NCBI GenBank assembly: GCA_964019165.1
Contig: OZ025273.1
Coordinates: forward strand, 14,924,714 to 14,988,713
Reading direction: 5' to 3'
Source of the DNA: Mastigias papua
Lineage: Eukaryota > Cnidaria > Scyphozoa > Rhizostomeae > Mastigiidae
Length of the DNA stretch: 64,000 nt
Positions 21,895-33,731 of this stretch are shown here, in pieces. Within the stretch, counting starts at the first letter, position 1. Every line of letters starts with the position of its first letter. The translations under genes were made by a program, and so were the position numbers. Below the pieces are notes generated by a model. It saw nothing but the letters and a program-made list of their open reading frames with translations, ran no database searches and had not been told where the DNA came from.

Positions 21895-24236
21895 AACCCA
21901 CCCATCTATTGTCACAATTTGTCTAAAAGCAACCCCCGCCCCCCCTTGCGTGACATAATATGCGAATGGCCTCTATCTTCCGCAAACTGGATGGATGAAC
22001 AATAAGGTACATCAAAATTGCATACAAACTACATACCATTAGAAAGTACTCATTATGTACGTCAAGAAAATGCAATACAATTTGCCGCATTGCATATTCG
22101 AGAGAAATTGCAACGAAAACACTGTACTCTTTGCATACAAACCCCTTACTACTTGCCAATGACTAAAACTGGACGTGAGACCATGTACGCAGTTGAAAGG
22201 ATTACTTTTTGATATATTTCTTCGTTGGAGACACCATAGTATTTGAGGCAAACACAATCTAACACTGACCCTAACCCTGCGCTCCGTGACCCTTTCCCAA
22301 GAGGAAATATTGGGCGTTGAGGTGATCATACACAATGTCGATTGCCCATATTCTTCACATCCACCAAAACGTGAATGTTCGCGATTATTATAGAACAAAC
22401 CTCGGTAATCCAGCTTTCAGATTCCCAATATTTGATCGGTGAGAAATGTCCATGATAGTACATCTACAAGCGTGCAGCTATGGGAGGTTTTGGGGGCCCA
22501 GACCCCAACCCTTTTTCTCAACAACATCGAACGTTGTCATTTACACCATAGAAGTCTAAACAGCCAGAGCTTGGAACCTAATTTCGTTTATTTGGTAGAT
22601 TTTTCCACATGGAGAAATGTTATTGATATGGCACAGGGGTGAAGGAAGCTGGCACTGATTGGAGGAGGCATTGCATATATCGTTATTAGATAGAAGAACT
22701 ATTCAATACATCTCCAAATACATCCTCAGAGCTTATGGGAGGGCCTGCCTGCCCTGCCCCACCACTGCCTACGGGAATGATGTCTAGCCAAAGTTACCAT
22801 GCTTTTCATCGATCAGGCATGTCGCCTTTGGACTACTTAAGCTTTAAACGGAACATTTTGCAAGAAACTTCTTACTCTTTAGTTTGCATTTCACTGTAGA
22901 TTTATCTTAGATTTACCATTGAGCAATATACTAATTAGCCAAGGTTTAGTCTGACAGATGCCTTTCAAGGTGGCATTTGGAAAAAGTTTCCGTCACGTCG
23001 GATGCAACTATGGCGGGCCCTCCTATGTCACAAAAGAACGCATTGAACCTTCCCACGACTCTTCCCCAGGTCACTTATTAGACTGGTAATCACCACAACT
23101 GGAGTAGCTGTTCCCCGCTCCCCTACAAAATCTCCTTCGCTATGGCCTCTTTTCAAGCCTGGAAATATTATTCAAAGCTGTATTCTCTCGAAATAAGTTT
23201 TGATGTGCTCTTTTATGTACACAAATGGCAAAGTAGGATTGTAACCAAGGATCACACTGGGGTCATTCAATTAGTAAGTACGCTCCAAAATGGCTAAAAT
23301 TTGACCCCCTATCCCCTCGTACACAAACGTACGCTTGATACTCACCCCCTTTTGCGTACGTACTCTTGGTTGTTTGACTCCACCCCCCCCCCCTATGTCT
23401 AAAAGAAAGTTTCTAGAAATCCAAAACCACGGAGAAAGAGTTGTTTGAGCATTCGCAAGACATGAAAATGATCACTACAAATATATTTCATGAAAAATCT
23501 ATAATATCGTTGAAACAAGACAGCATTATACTATAACAGGGGGTGTTAACTTCATTTGGCCACTGGTCCACTGGGCTACATAGGGCATAATATTGTTGTG
23601 ATATAGACGGTCCCCGCCATTGAACGTTTGCCCTTTGCGTCAATAGTTGTTTTTGCGGCAAACTACTACGTAGGAATTTGACTGCAGCGTGCAACATATT
23701 ACTTGGAACATTGTCAGGACGGTTCCATATTTGAACGTGAGCGACGTTTCTCCGCAGCTGGACGTTGTATTATGCAAAATAACATTTTTATTGTATTTCT
23801 CCTTTTTACGTAATTTCAGTTCTTTATATGGTAAAGGGTTTGGCACTATTGTGCTAAGCTGTATCTATTAGTGAGTAAGATTTATCTAAGTTAGTGAGTT
23901 GTGGGTTTAGCCAAGCTAAGGATGAAGACATTGTGATGCCACGCATCAAGAAGATGTAAGTGAAGAGACGATTTCAGACGAAACTGTTTATTGATATATC
24001 ATTTATAAGTCTATTGATTTCCGTTGTGTAGCTTTTGATGCTTTAAATAAAGTTACAGAAAAGACCCAAGAGAGTGTTTATCTCAGGTCGTAAGTTATTC
24101 TTAAACTTCCATTACCTTTTGTGCTTCGTTTGTAACTCACGCATTTGTTAAGCTGAAGGCACATTTAACAATATGGTGCCAGAATGGCCGGGTAGGTAGA
24201 CGGGGCCCGAGAGGGCTATGTAGTAAGGGCTTTCAA
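21895..24236. other. Host-type non-coding DNA
   Basis: No gene recognised. There are C-runs near 23385. Near 24043 an AATAAA and near 24173 a TTTAACA followed by ATATGGTGCCAGAATGG resemble the end of an LTR and a tRNA primer site. The matching LTR start is not clear, so no element is called. Confidence 0.4.
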
Positions 24237-24338
24237 ATACCGTAAAGACTCGATTAAGCCCCCTCCTTTGAATAAGCCTCCACCCATAAGATGATTTCTG
24301 ACAAATAAGCCCGGGGACTTAATCAAGTTTAACGGTAT
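24237..24338. mobile_element. Short MITE-like inverted-repeat element
   Basis: About 102 bp, starting ATACCGTAAAGACTCGATTAAG and ending with the imperfect complement CTTAATCAAGTTTAACGGTAT. This gives terminal inverted repeats of about 25 bp with a short A/C-rich centre. Confidence 0.6.
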
Positions 24339-24789
24339 ACATAGCTCATCTCCTGTTTCCTGTTATAGCAACACACCCTAGCAACAACGCAACAGGAACG
24401 AAAGAAGAGGTAACGTTATGCTTACGTCAAATGTGACTTCATGAACAAGAACTGTTTATTTCCATATTTGGATTATTTATTTTTAAAGTTAGACTGCAAA
24501 ATATGTATATGTAATAGCAGCAACTAAGGCAGTAGTCGAATCTGTTTTGTCGAGACGAAGACGAATCAAGCCGAAGTATTGAAGAGCCGAGCTCGGTCAT
24601 GACTTCATACTTTCTCGTTGGGTACCGAGCGGACAGGGGAAACCCTGACAAAAGGAAGTCAAAGGGGGCCTCAAAGAAGTGAGAATCATACTGTTATCAA
24701 TCGTTTGATCTCGTGGAAAGAGGATCTCAACGGAGGGACAGTCCCCTTGCCAATGTCTGGAGCTCCAGCTATCGTCGGCCTACAATGAG
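24339..24789. other. Short spacer, nothing recognised
   Basis: Moderate GC sequence upstream of the LINE fragment. It may be its 5' untranslated part, but no motif supports this. Confidence 0.3.
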
Positions 24790-25990
24790 GTGCATTGTGT
24801 CACTGACCCGAGAGCTATGAGGGCTCTTTTAAAAGATAAATTGAAAACAGATGTGGAGAAAATCCCTGGACCAACGGGTCAAGCCCAGAGACTAGCAAGA
24901 AACACCAGAAGAAGGAGGAGAAGAGCACGAAGGAGAATTAAGAAATTATTTTCCAGGAGGACTTACTTTCCAGGAGGACTGCATCAAGGGAAGCAAAACA
25001 ATAGCAACATGGAATGTACAGAGGGCCAATATACACGGAAGTAGGTTTGGAGAAATAGTGAAACTATGCAAGCGGAGAGGAATGGATATTACCTGTATGA
25101 CGGAGTTAAACACCTTTAGCCATGGCATCAACACATTTTAGATAGATGGAGAAAGTATGTACCTTCCACATTCCACGAAAACAGGAGTATTTATGAAAGG
25201 AAAATGGTACAGAAAATGGGAAACGGAAGTAAGAAAGTGGTACCCCGCAGACAGAGTAACAACAGCGGAATTCAGAGATGCAGTTCTGTCATGGGTATAT
25301 CAACCAGTCAGGGGGAGTGTACAATGTGAACAACAGATACAATAAGTGAGGAGAGAGCTAGAAAGAGTGATACACGGTGGTACGGCAAAGAAGGTTATCA
25401 TTATTGGGGGGGGGGGGGGATATTAATGCACAGATTGGCAGAAATATAGGAGCGTATGAAAAATCCACCACAATGGAAGATATGGATTCAGAAGAACAAA
25501 TCCGTAAGGAGAAGATATAATTGACTGGCTCACAGAACACGGGTTATGTTGGGTTAACTCACTTTTCCATGTGCAGAAAAGAGGCACATGGTTCAATCGT
25601 GCCAATAAATCATGGTATGAACTTGATGGATTTATAACAAGAGAGGGGGACAGACATAGAATTGTAAAGGCTCTGAAAATCAAGAGCAATGAAATGCTAT
25701 CCGACCACAAGATTGTAGAAATGAAGCTGAAAATGAAAACACCTAGACATTCAAATGAGAAGGGACAGAAGAAAAGACGAAATATCATCTCGGAGACAAT
25801 GATGAATCGAGAAATAGCAGAGCTGTACAGAAAGAGAACCGAAGAAAGAGCGAGTCAAGAAGCAGCAAGAAGAGGCGTGAAAATGGAAGACCTAGAATGG
25901 GAAACATTGGGTAAAACACTTAGAGCCACAGCAGAGGAAGTATGTGGCAAACGAGAGAAAAAACAAGCCCATCATCGTCATTTATCATTA
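24790..25990 (+). pseudogene. LINE endonuclease (EEP/APE-type) fragment
   Basis: A basic leader (RRRRRARRRIKKL) is followed, in shifting frames, by TIATWNVQRANIHG, by a DINAQIG stretch corresponding to the GDFNAHIG motif, and by MLSDHKIVEMKLK, the SDH catalytic motif of the exonuclease-endonuclease-phosphatase family. Stops and frame changes occur throughout. A run of 13 G at about 25408 is one break. No reverse transcriptase follows, so only the 5' half remains. Clade not determinable. Confidence 0.65.
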
Positions 25991-26099
25991 TTAATTTTTA
26001 TACACGATACCCCTTCAGTTAAAAACCTGATACAACGCTAGTAACATCTATGATAAAATTAAAAAAATATATAAAATGGACTGTTCTTCCAAAGGGTCG

Positions 26100-26320
26100 T
26101 GTTTCAGTGTTTTGTTCTCAGCATTCTCAGCTCGTCAGGTGCGCTTTTAGTTCTTTTTTGAAGCGCCCTGTTTGGATTTCTCTAATATTAGCTGGAATAT
26201 CGTTCCAAGCATTTAAGGCAGAGTAGTAAACTTTTATTTGGCATGTTCAGTTGTAAGCCTTGGGATCTGGAGATCCTTACAATTCCTTGTTTCATAATTT
26301 GAGTACGCGGATCTACATTG
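26100..26320 (-). pseudogene. LINE C-terminal fragment next to copy B
   Basis: The minus strand reads ALNAWNDIPANIREIQTGRF and KKELKAHLTS then stop. This resembles the last residues of CR1/L2-type LINE proteins (a WNxLP-like motif followed by a short Lys-rich end). It stops abruptly at the outer end of copy B. The continuation is not found beyond 57700, so I cannot show that copy B inserted into it. Confidence 0.5.
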
Positions 26321-27299
26321 GTACTATATATAATAACAATATTATGTTTTGGAACAATATATTGGAGCAAGTGAGGGAGAGAGGGTTGGAATTGAAATAT
26401 GAAAATTTTAAATTGGAATGTGGGATAGTGTTGTGAGGTGGTATTATTGGCGATGGGTGTATAATTGAATAGTGAGAGAGAATGCAGATATATGAATGGT
26501 TTTTAAAAGAGAATATAAGAATGCGATTTCAAATTGGGAATAAGAAATGGAATTTGTGAACGGATTTACAAAATGTATAAGAAGTGGAATTTGAGTATTG
26601 AATATAAAATGGAATATAAGGAGAGGTATAAAAATTTGATATAGAATTTTGGGAATGAATTTTGGAAAGAACTCAAAATATTGGGAATGAAATTTGGAAT
26701 ATAGATTTGATATAAAATTTAAAAAATTCTCCTTGGGTACAAAATGCCACTCCGTTAATAATGGGCCATAATTATAGGACCCTATTTTAAATGGCCGCGA
26801 AGAGAAGCGCATTAATTACTAGTCGCACATGTTTAAATACCCAAACTGCTAGGAGTGGGAAGCCTAGAATGCAAAATTTTATATTGAAATGAAAATATTG
26901 GTATATATTGAAAATATTGGAAAAAAGTAATTATGATAATATATGGTAATATTCTATGGTCTGAGAGCTGATATTGAGAAGTGGAAATGTAAAATTTATT
27001 AATTATAATTAATGGCACATAAATAATCATTCACTTTCCTGCGGCATAAAATAATGGCCATAAATAATGGGACCATTGAATGCCCCGCGATTTCGCCATT
27101 TAATTATGGACCATAAATTAAATGGCAGTTTAATAACCTATAATTATGGTGTGAAGGGTTAATTCCAACGAAAATTTATGTTATTTTGTCGCGCTTTTAA
27201 TAAATAATTTTATGCTCCTGTGTATTGGATGGTAATTTCACACTTTGATATTATTTGTTATCATTCTATGGGATGAAGTAAAAATACTTTAAAAATATT

Positions 27300-27322
27300 A
27301 TCTATGTATAATATATATAAGA
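27300..27322 (+). promoter_or_regulatory. AT-rich pre-start motif before ankyrin gene L1
   Basis: TGTATAATATATATAAGA directly before the ATG, like those upstream of the capsid-block genes. Confidence 0.45.
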
Positions 27323-27622
27323 ATGTTTTCATTGACAAGTTTGTGTTTACGAAAAATTGATCATGATATAATACCATTAAATATTGATATTAAAATATGC
27401 TGCTATGATATAGCGCCAAATGTAGCTGCTGAGTATGGTCATTTAGAATGTTTAAAATATGCATATAAAAATAAATCTTATTTTGATAGTGAGCTTTGTG
27501 AAATAGCTGCGGTATATGGTTATTTAGACAGTTAAAAATATGCTCATCAAAACGGCTGTGAATTGAATAAATACGTATGTTATAACGCCGCAATAAATAA
27601 CAACTTAGAATGTTTAAAATAT

Positions 27623-28192
27623 GAAATTCATTACGAGAATCGCGACAACAAATAAAGACATTTTATTGTCTCTGTAGATGTATTTCAATTTCAACAATTC
27701 CTTCTAAATACTACATAATCGGTAGACCTAATCAGTAGCTAAGACCTAACAATACATAATCAATAAAATTTTAAGACATAATCAATCAAACTTTTCGACT
27801 CAATCATGAGCCATCATCAGTAAAGGGATAAAAGTAGTGAAAATATGGCCTTATATAGCCATGGGGGCGTGAATCAGGTCACGCACTAAGTCAATAACTA
27901 TGGGGCGTGAGTAAGCTCACGTACATATGTCAAAACAACCTAGAGGACAAAACCAAACAAATAGGAAATGAACTAGCTAATTGAAACAGAAAACAAACAA
28001 CTTAGAAAAGGACTAAGGGAATGGAAGACTGTTGGGAATTAAGGTTAGGTCTATCCTTTTGAATGAGAGGGCTTTCGTAAATAAGGAGATCGAAAGCGAT
28101 ATTACTTTTGGCAATGATCTTAAAGTCTTCCATGGTACCATTATGGGCTGTTTTGGTGATATGGTCTCCTATGGACGAAAATGGTCGAAAAT
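27623..28192 (-). mobile_element. Penelope-like element fragment (5'-truncated)
   Basis: The minus strand reads DFKIIAKSNIAFDLLIYESP and then IQKDRPNLNSQQSSIPL at about 28130-28030. This matches the end of the GIY-YIG endonuclease of Penelope-like elements. It is followed by about 400 bp of non-coding sequence with a TATATAGCC box and a hammerhead-like core. The fragment interrupts ankyrin gene L1. No target duplication could be confirmed. Confidence 0.65.
27793..27820 (-). ncRNA. Hammerhead-ribozyme-like core motif
   Basis: The minus strand has CTGATGA, a 6-bp stem GGCTCA/TGAGTC closed by a TGAT loop, and GAAA, the conserved core order of a hammerhead with its stem II. One extra T follows CTGATGA. 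Stems I and III and the cleavage site are not clearly visible. Penelope-like elements are known to carry such ribozymes. Activity is unproven and may be lost. Confidence 0.4.
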
Positions 28193-28374
28193 GGTTATAA
28201 AGCGGCTGAAAATGGTCGTTTTAAAACATTAAAATATGCTATAATAAATGGTTGTAAATGTGATGCAATTAAAATGAATAATATAAAAGTAAGTAACAAA
28301 GAGATTAACAAGTGTATAGAATATATAAAGTAATCATAAATAGATTTTATGCGTGTTTATGTATAAAAATAAAA

Positions 28375-28392
28375 TATATAGTATAATATATA
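28375..28392 (+). promoter_or_regulatory. AT-rich pre-start motif before ankyrin gene L2
   Basis: TATATAGTATAATATATA ends at the ATG, the same motif class as the virion genes. Confidence 0.45.
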
Positions 28393-29130
28393 ATGAAAAT
28401 GAAAATAACTTTTAAGCCGAATTGTAATGAAGCAGCAAAAAATGGAGATATTGAATATTTAAAATTCTGTAGAAAATATGATTATGTATGAGATAAAACA
28501 ACTTGTGCATTAGCTGCAGAAAATGGACATTTAGATATCTTGAATTATTTGCTTGAACATGATTGTCCATGGGATGAAGAGACTTGTGAGAATGGAGCAG
28601 GAAAAGGACATTTAGGATGTTTAAAATATGCTCATGAAAACGGTTGTCCATGGGATGAGGATACTTGTTCAAGTGCCGCTGAAAATGGTCATTTAGAATG
28701 TTTAAAATATGCTCATGAAAACGGTTGTCCATGGGATGAAGATACTTGCGTATAGGCTGCAAAAAATGGTCATCTAAATTGTTTAAAATATGCTCATGAA
28801 AACGGTTGTCCATGGGATGAGGATACTTGTTCAAGTGCTGCTGAAAATGGTCATTTAAATTGTTTAAAATATGCTCATGAAAACGGGTGTCCATGGAATT
28901 ATAAAAAATACTATGAAGCTGCAGGAAATGGTCATTTAATTTGTTTAAAATATGCTTATGACAATAGTTGCTCATGTGAATTTGAGAAAATAGTATTTGC
29001 AGAATGAAGATTAACGATAGGAATATTAGATAAATGTCTAAGTTTTAAAGATATATATGATATTGCTTTCGAAAATGGACGTAAAGAATGTGCAGAATAT
29101 GTGCATGAAAAATTATTAAGTCAAAATTGA
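28393..29130 (+). pseudogene. Ankyrin-like repeat gene L2 (27-residue repeats), stops in frame
   Basis: About 245 codons from the ATG at 28393 to TGA at 29128. There are about seven near-identical 27-residue repeats with the core HLECLKYAHENGCPWDEDTC (81-bp period at DNA level). Variant repeats stand at the start (HLDILNYLLEHDCPW) and the end (YAYDNSCSCEF). A C-terminal tail without Cys-Pro-Trp ends in LLSQN. In-frame stops at about 28489, 28753 and 29005 inactivate it. The right-arm homologue R2 lacks these stops but has a MITE. Ankyrin-type repeats usually bind proteins; cysteine-rich versions like this are frequent in giant viruses and protists. Target unknown. Confidence 0.7.
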
Positions 29131-29179
29131 AGTGCGTTTAAAATACTTAAAGAAATATATTTAATAATTATTATATAAG

Positions 29180-30455
29180 ATGAGTAATATTTGTTGTTAC
29201 ACTTGTGAAATTGCATACGAGTGTGATCACTTACTATGTCTTAAGAAATGTATTGAAAATAAATGCACTTACAATAAAAAACATGTGCTATAGTTGCTAG
29301 AGATGGTAATTTAGAGTGTTTGCAATATTTACACGAGAGAAAATGTAAATGGGATTATCGTACATGTGTGAATGCTGCAACATATTGTCATTTAAATTGC
29401 TTATCATATGCTCATGAAAATGGATGTAACTGGAATGAAGAAACTTGTAAAACTGCTGCTAAAAATGATCGTTATGAATGTTTAAAATATGCACATGAAA
29501 ACGGTTGTCCATGGAATGATAACATTTACAATATTGTAACTGAAAATAATCATTTAGGATGTTTGAAATACGCATATAAAAATGGTTGTCCAGTGAAGAA
29601 AGTGACCTGTGTAATTGCAGCTGAAAATAATTTTGCTTAAGGATTTTAAATTATCTTCACGAAAATGGTTGTACTTGGGATACTCGGACATGTGAGAGTG
29701 CTGCGATGTATGGGAATTTAGGATGTTTAAAATATGCTCACAAAAAAGGCTGTCCCTGGGATGAGGACACATGCTATAACGCAATAAATTATAACAACAT
29801 TGAATTTTTAAAATATGTTCATGAAAACGATTGCCCGTTGGATGAGGGAATGATTGATGAAGCAGCTAATAATGGTTTTATTGAATGTTTGATTTATCTC
29901 CATAAAATTGTTAAAATGCCTTTTAGTTATAACACTTGTACATTAGCCGTGTGTAAAAATGGTAATTTAAAATGTTTAAAATATGCTCACGAAAATGGTT
30001 GTAAATTGAACGCAAATACATTTCAAATTGCATCAGAGCATAATAAAAATGATTGTATACAATATTTATGTGAAAATAAGTCTCCATATAATGAATTTAC
30101 AACTTACACAGCTGTAAAACATTGTGATTTAGAAACAATTAAATATCTCTACGAAAATATTATATTAACTTTTGATGATGATGTAATATTAAAACATGCT
30201 ATTAATTCTAAATATAATCCAATTAAATATATAATAAATAATGGGTGTCCAATTAGTAGTGATATAATGGTTGAATGTGTGATTTATGATAAATTAAATC
30301 ACTTAAAATATTTCATAAAAAGTATAATTTTTTTATAAGTGAAGATTTAATTGGAAAAGTGTTAAAAAATGATAGTATTAATTGTTTGAAGTATATACAC
30401 AAAATAATAATGATTTACTTAAAAAATCAAAAAATAATTTTTGAAAATATTGGAC
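29180..30455 (+). pseudogene. Ankyrin-like repeat gene L3
   Basis: It starts MSNICCYTCEIAYE, identical at the start to R3. About a dozen 26-28-residue repeats follow (HLNCLSYAHENGCNWNEETC and variants), then a less regular C-terminal part (TFDDDVILKHAI, NPIKYIINNGCPI). Frame changes occur near 29290, 29638 and 30337. The inverted repeat ends inside its tail at about 30345, and the gene seems to run on to about 30455, so the left arm holds the fuller 3' end. R3 in the right arm is cut there by the polymerase junction. This suggests that the left end is the original one. Confidence 0.68.
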
Positions 30456-30520
30456 AAAATGTCGGGTGTTTATAAAAGAAAATTATATTTTAAAACAATA
30501 TATATTTATATTATGTATAA

Positions 30521-30712
30521 ATGTGTAATAGCGATATCCATAATTATTTTCTTAAGATTAATCATCAATCATCTTACTGTTTATACTGTGATAAATATTT
30601 AAAACAACCACAATATAAAATCATAAAATGTAAAGATGTGTGTATTGATTGTAATAGTAATGATTTTATTGTAGATAATAATGCGATGTATTGTAAAATT
30701 TGTGGGGGTTAA
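30521..30712 (+). CDS. Small Cys-rich zinc-ribbon-like protein
   Basis: A 63-codon frame preceded by TATATTTATATTATGTATAA. It has two Cys pairs, CLYCDKYL and CIDCNSN, and ends YCKICGG, so three CxxC knuckles lie in 45 residues. This fits a zinc-ribbon protein of the TFIIB/TFIIS-like or viral type. It lies just inside the left inverted repeat, on the strand opposite the virion block. The following frame (30700-30912) overlaps its end and may be its frameshifted continuation, giving a protein of about 130 residues. A transcription-factor role is possible but not shown. Confidence 0.5.
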   Translation: MCNSDIHNYFLKINHQSSYCLYCDKYLKQPQYKIIKCKDVCIDCNSNDFIVDNNAMYCKICGG

Positions 30713-30912
30713 TAAAATACTTTAAAGCTGATTTATTAGCAATGCAAATTAATAAGATAAAGCAATCGATATATCAAAGAAAATATTATATACTAAATGA
30801 AATTAACAGAATAAATGAAATGTATAACATAGTTATGAATGGCTATCAAAAATATGTTATTTTAGGATATTATAACAAAATACATGAATATGAAAAAGAT
30901 AATAAGATTTGA
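30700..30912 (+). CDS. Lys/Tyr-rich ORF, possible continuation of the zinc-ribbon gene
   Basis: A 70-codon frame in another register, starting within the CGG end of the previous gene. Its sequence (INKIKQSIYQRKYYILNEI) is helical and basic with several tyrosines. No family is recognised. The overlap at YCKICGG / MWGLIKYFK suggests a one-base shift in a GGGGG run (30703-30709). Confidence 0.35.
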   Translation: MWGLIKYFKADLLAMQINKIKQSIYQRKYYILNEINRINEMYNIVMNGYQKYVILGYYNKIHEYEKDNKI

Positions 30913-31052
30913 AAATTAAATATCAAATATATCATGCAACAAACTTGTATAGAAATATTGGGTTATAAGCAATGTTATGATTATCAAATTGAATAATAAT
31001 ATTAGGAAATTAAATGATTATTTAATTAAATGGAATAAAATCAAAGAGAATA

Positions 31053-31440
31053 TTATTTTTGATATTCCGAATGGTATCTAATATTATAGTAAATACTGTA
31101 TTTTAATCCACTAATATGCCCGCAAAATGGTGACTTTTTCATCCAGTTAAAGCCGTGAGACATATAATTATATCCTCGTCCTATATTATATGTTAAAAAT
31201 AGTCTGCCATTTACATCATGCAAAATACTGTGCAAATGGCAAATTCTATATCCACAAATTTTTTCACATATTTTTACCATACAGTTATGACCTGGGCCTA
31301 TTAGCCCAATATCATATTCATTTTCTATTAAAATTTGATCGATCATGTAACAAATACTTGTAAGCAATTGCTGCTTTTAACACATTTTTATCAACATCTT
31401 CATATTGCTTTTCAAACAAATAGAAATCATCGTTCATAAA
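31053..31440 (-). pseudogene. Unknown Cys/His-containing element gene
   Basis: Two overlapping minus-strand pieces: a short frame starting at about 31439 (NDDFYLFEKQYEDV) and a 104-residue frame at 31053-31367. The latter has scattered Cys and His residues (CMVKICEKICGYRICHLHS) and a Gly/Tyr-rich region (NIGRGYNYMSHGFNWM). They are probably one frameshifted gene. It lies downstream of the fibre gene. I recognise no domain. Confidence 0.35.
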
Positions 31441-32193
31441 TTTAATAAGTTTCCGTGGACTGTCCAGTATAATATATATTATATTTCTATATATTATGGA
31501 TATATTTATAATACTGATGTAGTTTCAATGCATCACTTTCACTTATGTTGTGAAAATAATCATCATATACACCAAATAAATATGAAAAATCATGCAATTT
31601 TCCATTGAAAGATTGATTACTACCTTCTTTTACATTATTACCCAAGTAACACTCTTTAAATGTATTATTAAATATAGTTTTAGAATTCCAATAAGACTGT
31701 TCATTAATTTTATTACCAGCAAAATAAACTATCACATATAACGAACCTGTAAAATTATACTGTAAACGTATTGACAAAGTTGTTTTTTTAATAAAGTCTA
31801 AGTATTTATAATACTTTCTCCCTCGTTTTCATTAAATCTATATACAATTCCAGAGTTATTATATAATATTTTAAAATATGACCTTCCATCACTTGATTCC
31901 CACAGTGTACTATTGATATCAACGCTCTTTTTCACAACCTCAAATACAAAATTAAACATACTAGCCATAGCTGCATGGTTACTTGGTATTGACGGGTAAT
32001 GTTCAACATAAGATATATATTGATTGGTATTATTGAATACAATATGATTATCGTGTGTATTATCATTAAATAATACTCCGCTATAATGTCTATAGTGGGA
32101 TACAATGTTATTAGAGACCTTAAGCATTCACTACGGAAACGATAACGGTAACGCTAGATGTGACGTTGCCGTTTCCGTTATCGATCTGACAAA

Positions 32194-33390
32194 ATGTCAT
32201 TAAGCATTATCATGAGAACGTTAGCACCTCCACGTGGTTACAAACAGGAACTAGGATGTTTCGTTTTAGCGGCGAAAATTTTCGATATCTTTTATCACTC
32301 TTTCAAGATGCCTTTATTACGCGAGGTAAGAGAAATGCTGTGTATTGCTTACAATTTCCAATACATCGATGAAGTAGAGTTTGCACTCCTTTATGATATT
32401 AACAAATCGAAGAATCCATACATTCCATACTGGCAATACAATAAATTTGATTTAGAAAATATGACTGATGATGAAAGTAGGACAGAGTATAGATTTGAGA
32501 AAGACCATATATTCAATCTTGTTGAGTCACTGCAACTTGATGAAGAGCAGACAATTTATAATCGACTAAAATTAGATTCTATTGAAGCAGTCTGCATTCG
32601 TTTGAAGCGATTATCATACCCATGTAGATACACAGACATGATTCCGAGATTTGCTCGTCCAGCTCCAGAAATTTGCGCAATAAATAATCATATGATTACC
32701 TTAATACATAATCAGTGGGGTTTTTTACTACAAGATCTCAACAGAGAGTCGCTAGTTCCTGAAAATCTCCAAAGACATGCAAATGCAATTTATAACAAAG
32801 GGGCCCCTTTAAATAACTGTTGGGGATTTGTAGATGGAACTGTTCGTCCTGTATCACGGCCAGGACAAAATCAAAGGGCAGTTTATAATGGACATAAGCG
32901 TGTGCATGCAATCAAGTTTCAGTCAGTAGCCACACCAGATGGACTTGTTGCATTGTTGCATGGGCCATATGAAGGGAAAAGGCATGACAGTGGCATCCTT
33001 CAGGAATCTGGTCTGCTCAGAGATCTGGAGCAATATTCAGTGTCTCCTAATGGGGAAATTTTATGCATTTACGGAGATCCTGCTTATCCCTTATGACCCC
33101 AACTTCAAGCACCTTTCAAAGGGGCTGTTTTTACTGACAATCAAAAGCAATGGAATAAAGACATGAGTTCAGTTAGAGTCAGTGTTGAATGGCTTTTTGG
33201 AGACATAGTGAACTACTTCAAATTTCTTGACTTTAAAAAGAACTTGAAAATCCAACTCAGTGCAGTAGGTAAAATGTACATGGTGGGGACACTCCTTCAA
33301 AATGCCAGAAGTTGTCTGTATGGGAGCAGTACATCTTCATATTTTGAATTGCAACCACCCACTTTGCAACACTACTTCACAAGACTGTGA
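32194..33390 (+). pseudogene. Harbinger DDE transposase, one in-frame stop
   Basis: 398 codons in a single frame with one TGA at 33094. The first catalytic aspartate is in NNCWGFVDGTVRPVS, the second in YGDPAYPL just before the stop, and the glutamate in VRVSVEWLFGDIV. The HDSGIL motif of the family is present. Length and motifs match HARBI1-like nucleases. The N-terminus starts inside about 80 bp of the left inverted repeat. The single stop suggests recent inactivation. The enzyme would cut and paste the element with its Myb-like partner. Confidence 0.92.
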
Positions 33391-33731
33391 TCAATTGAAA
33401 TCTATCACTTTGATGCTTTTGTTGCACTTTCTATGGAAATGGTATTTCTTCCCTGAAGCATCTGATCAAAGAAGCAAAAATTAGTTTGTAACAAATGTTT
33501 CCTCATTCTACATAGAATCACACAACATCACCATAAATGTCTATGTGCACTATACCAAAACTAGCTTCAGCGAGAAAGACAATTGTTAAGTTCTATTGGG
33601 CTTAAATGATAGCAATGTAGAATGAAAGAAAATATAGTAGAAACTAGTGCAATGATTCTTCTTTTCAATACTGCATAAAGTATAAGCAAGATTAATATCT
33701 GCATGTGTATTCTAAAATTTTCAACATTTCT

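Larger units (their letters stand above)
27323..28333 (+). pseudogene. Ankyrin-like repeat gene L1, broken by a Penelope-like insertion
   Basis: It starts MFSLTSLCLRKIDHD, then has repeats of the type HLECLKYAYKN. A stop lies near 27533, and the gene is cut at about 27622 by an inserted Penelope-like fragment. It resumes at about 28193 with YKAAENGRFKTLKYA and ends at about 28333 (KCIEYIK stop). The right-arm homologue R1 keeps seven or more repeats in the middle. L1 therefore either lost repeats when the insertion arrived or had fewer. No function is recognised beyond a likely protein-binding role of ankyrin-type repeats. Confidence 0.65.
26323..30345 (+). repeat. Left long inverted repeat of copy B
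   Basis: The outer part (to about 27300) is AT-rich and reads as the complement of about 56370-57700. Shared stretches include GGTCTGAGAGCTGATATTGAGAAG against CTTCTCAATATCAGCTCTCAGACC. The inner part carries ankyrin genes L1-L3, mirrored by R1-R3. Similarity ends at about 30345 (AGTGAAGATTT), opposite the break in polymerase B at 52218. The two arms differ by many substitutions and by separate insertions, so they have evolved apart for some time. Confidence 0.8.

Noticed and set aside
22262..22280. CCCTAACCCTG resembling telomeric repeat
   Set aside because: Too short and not repeated.
23690..24180. Possible LTR with tRNA primer site near 24173
   Set aside because: AATAAA and TGGTGCCAGAATGG are suggestive, but no second LTR, clear TG start or coding region was found.
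28412..28975. 187-codon open frame antisense to ankyrin gene L2
   Set aside because: It exists because an 81-bp repeat without a stop on that strand is repeated. The His/Asn-rich product mirrors the sense repeats. Similar antisense frames occur at 54503-54922 and 55121-55543.
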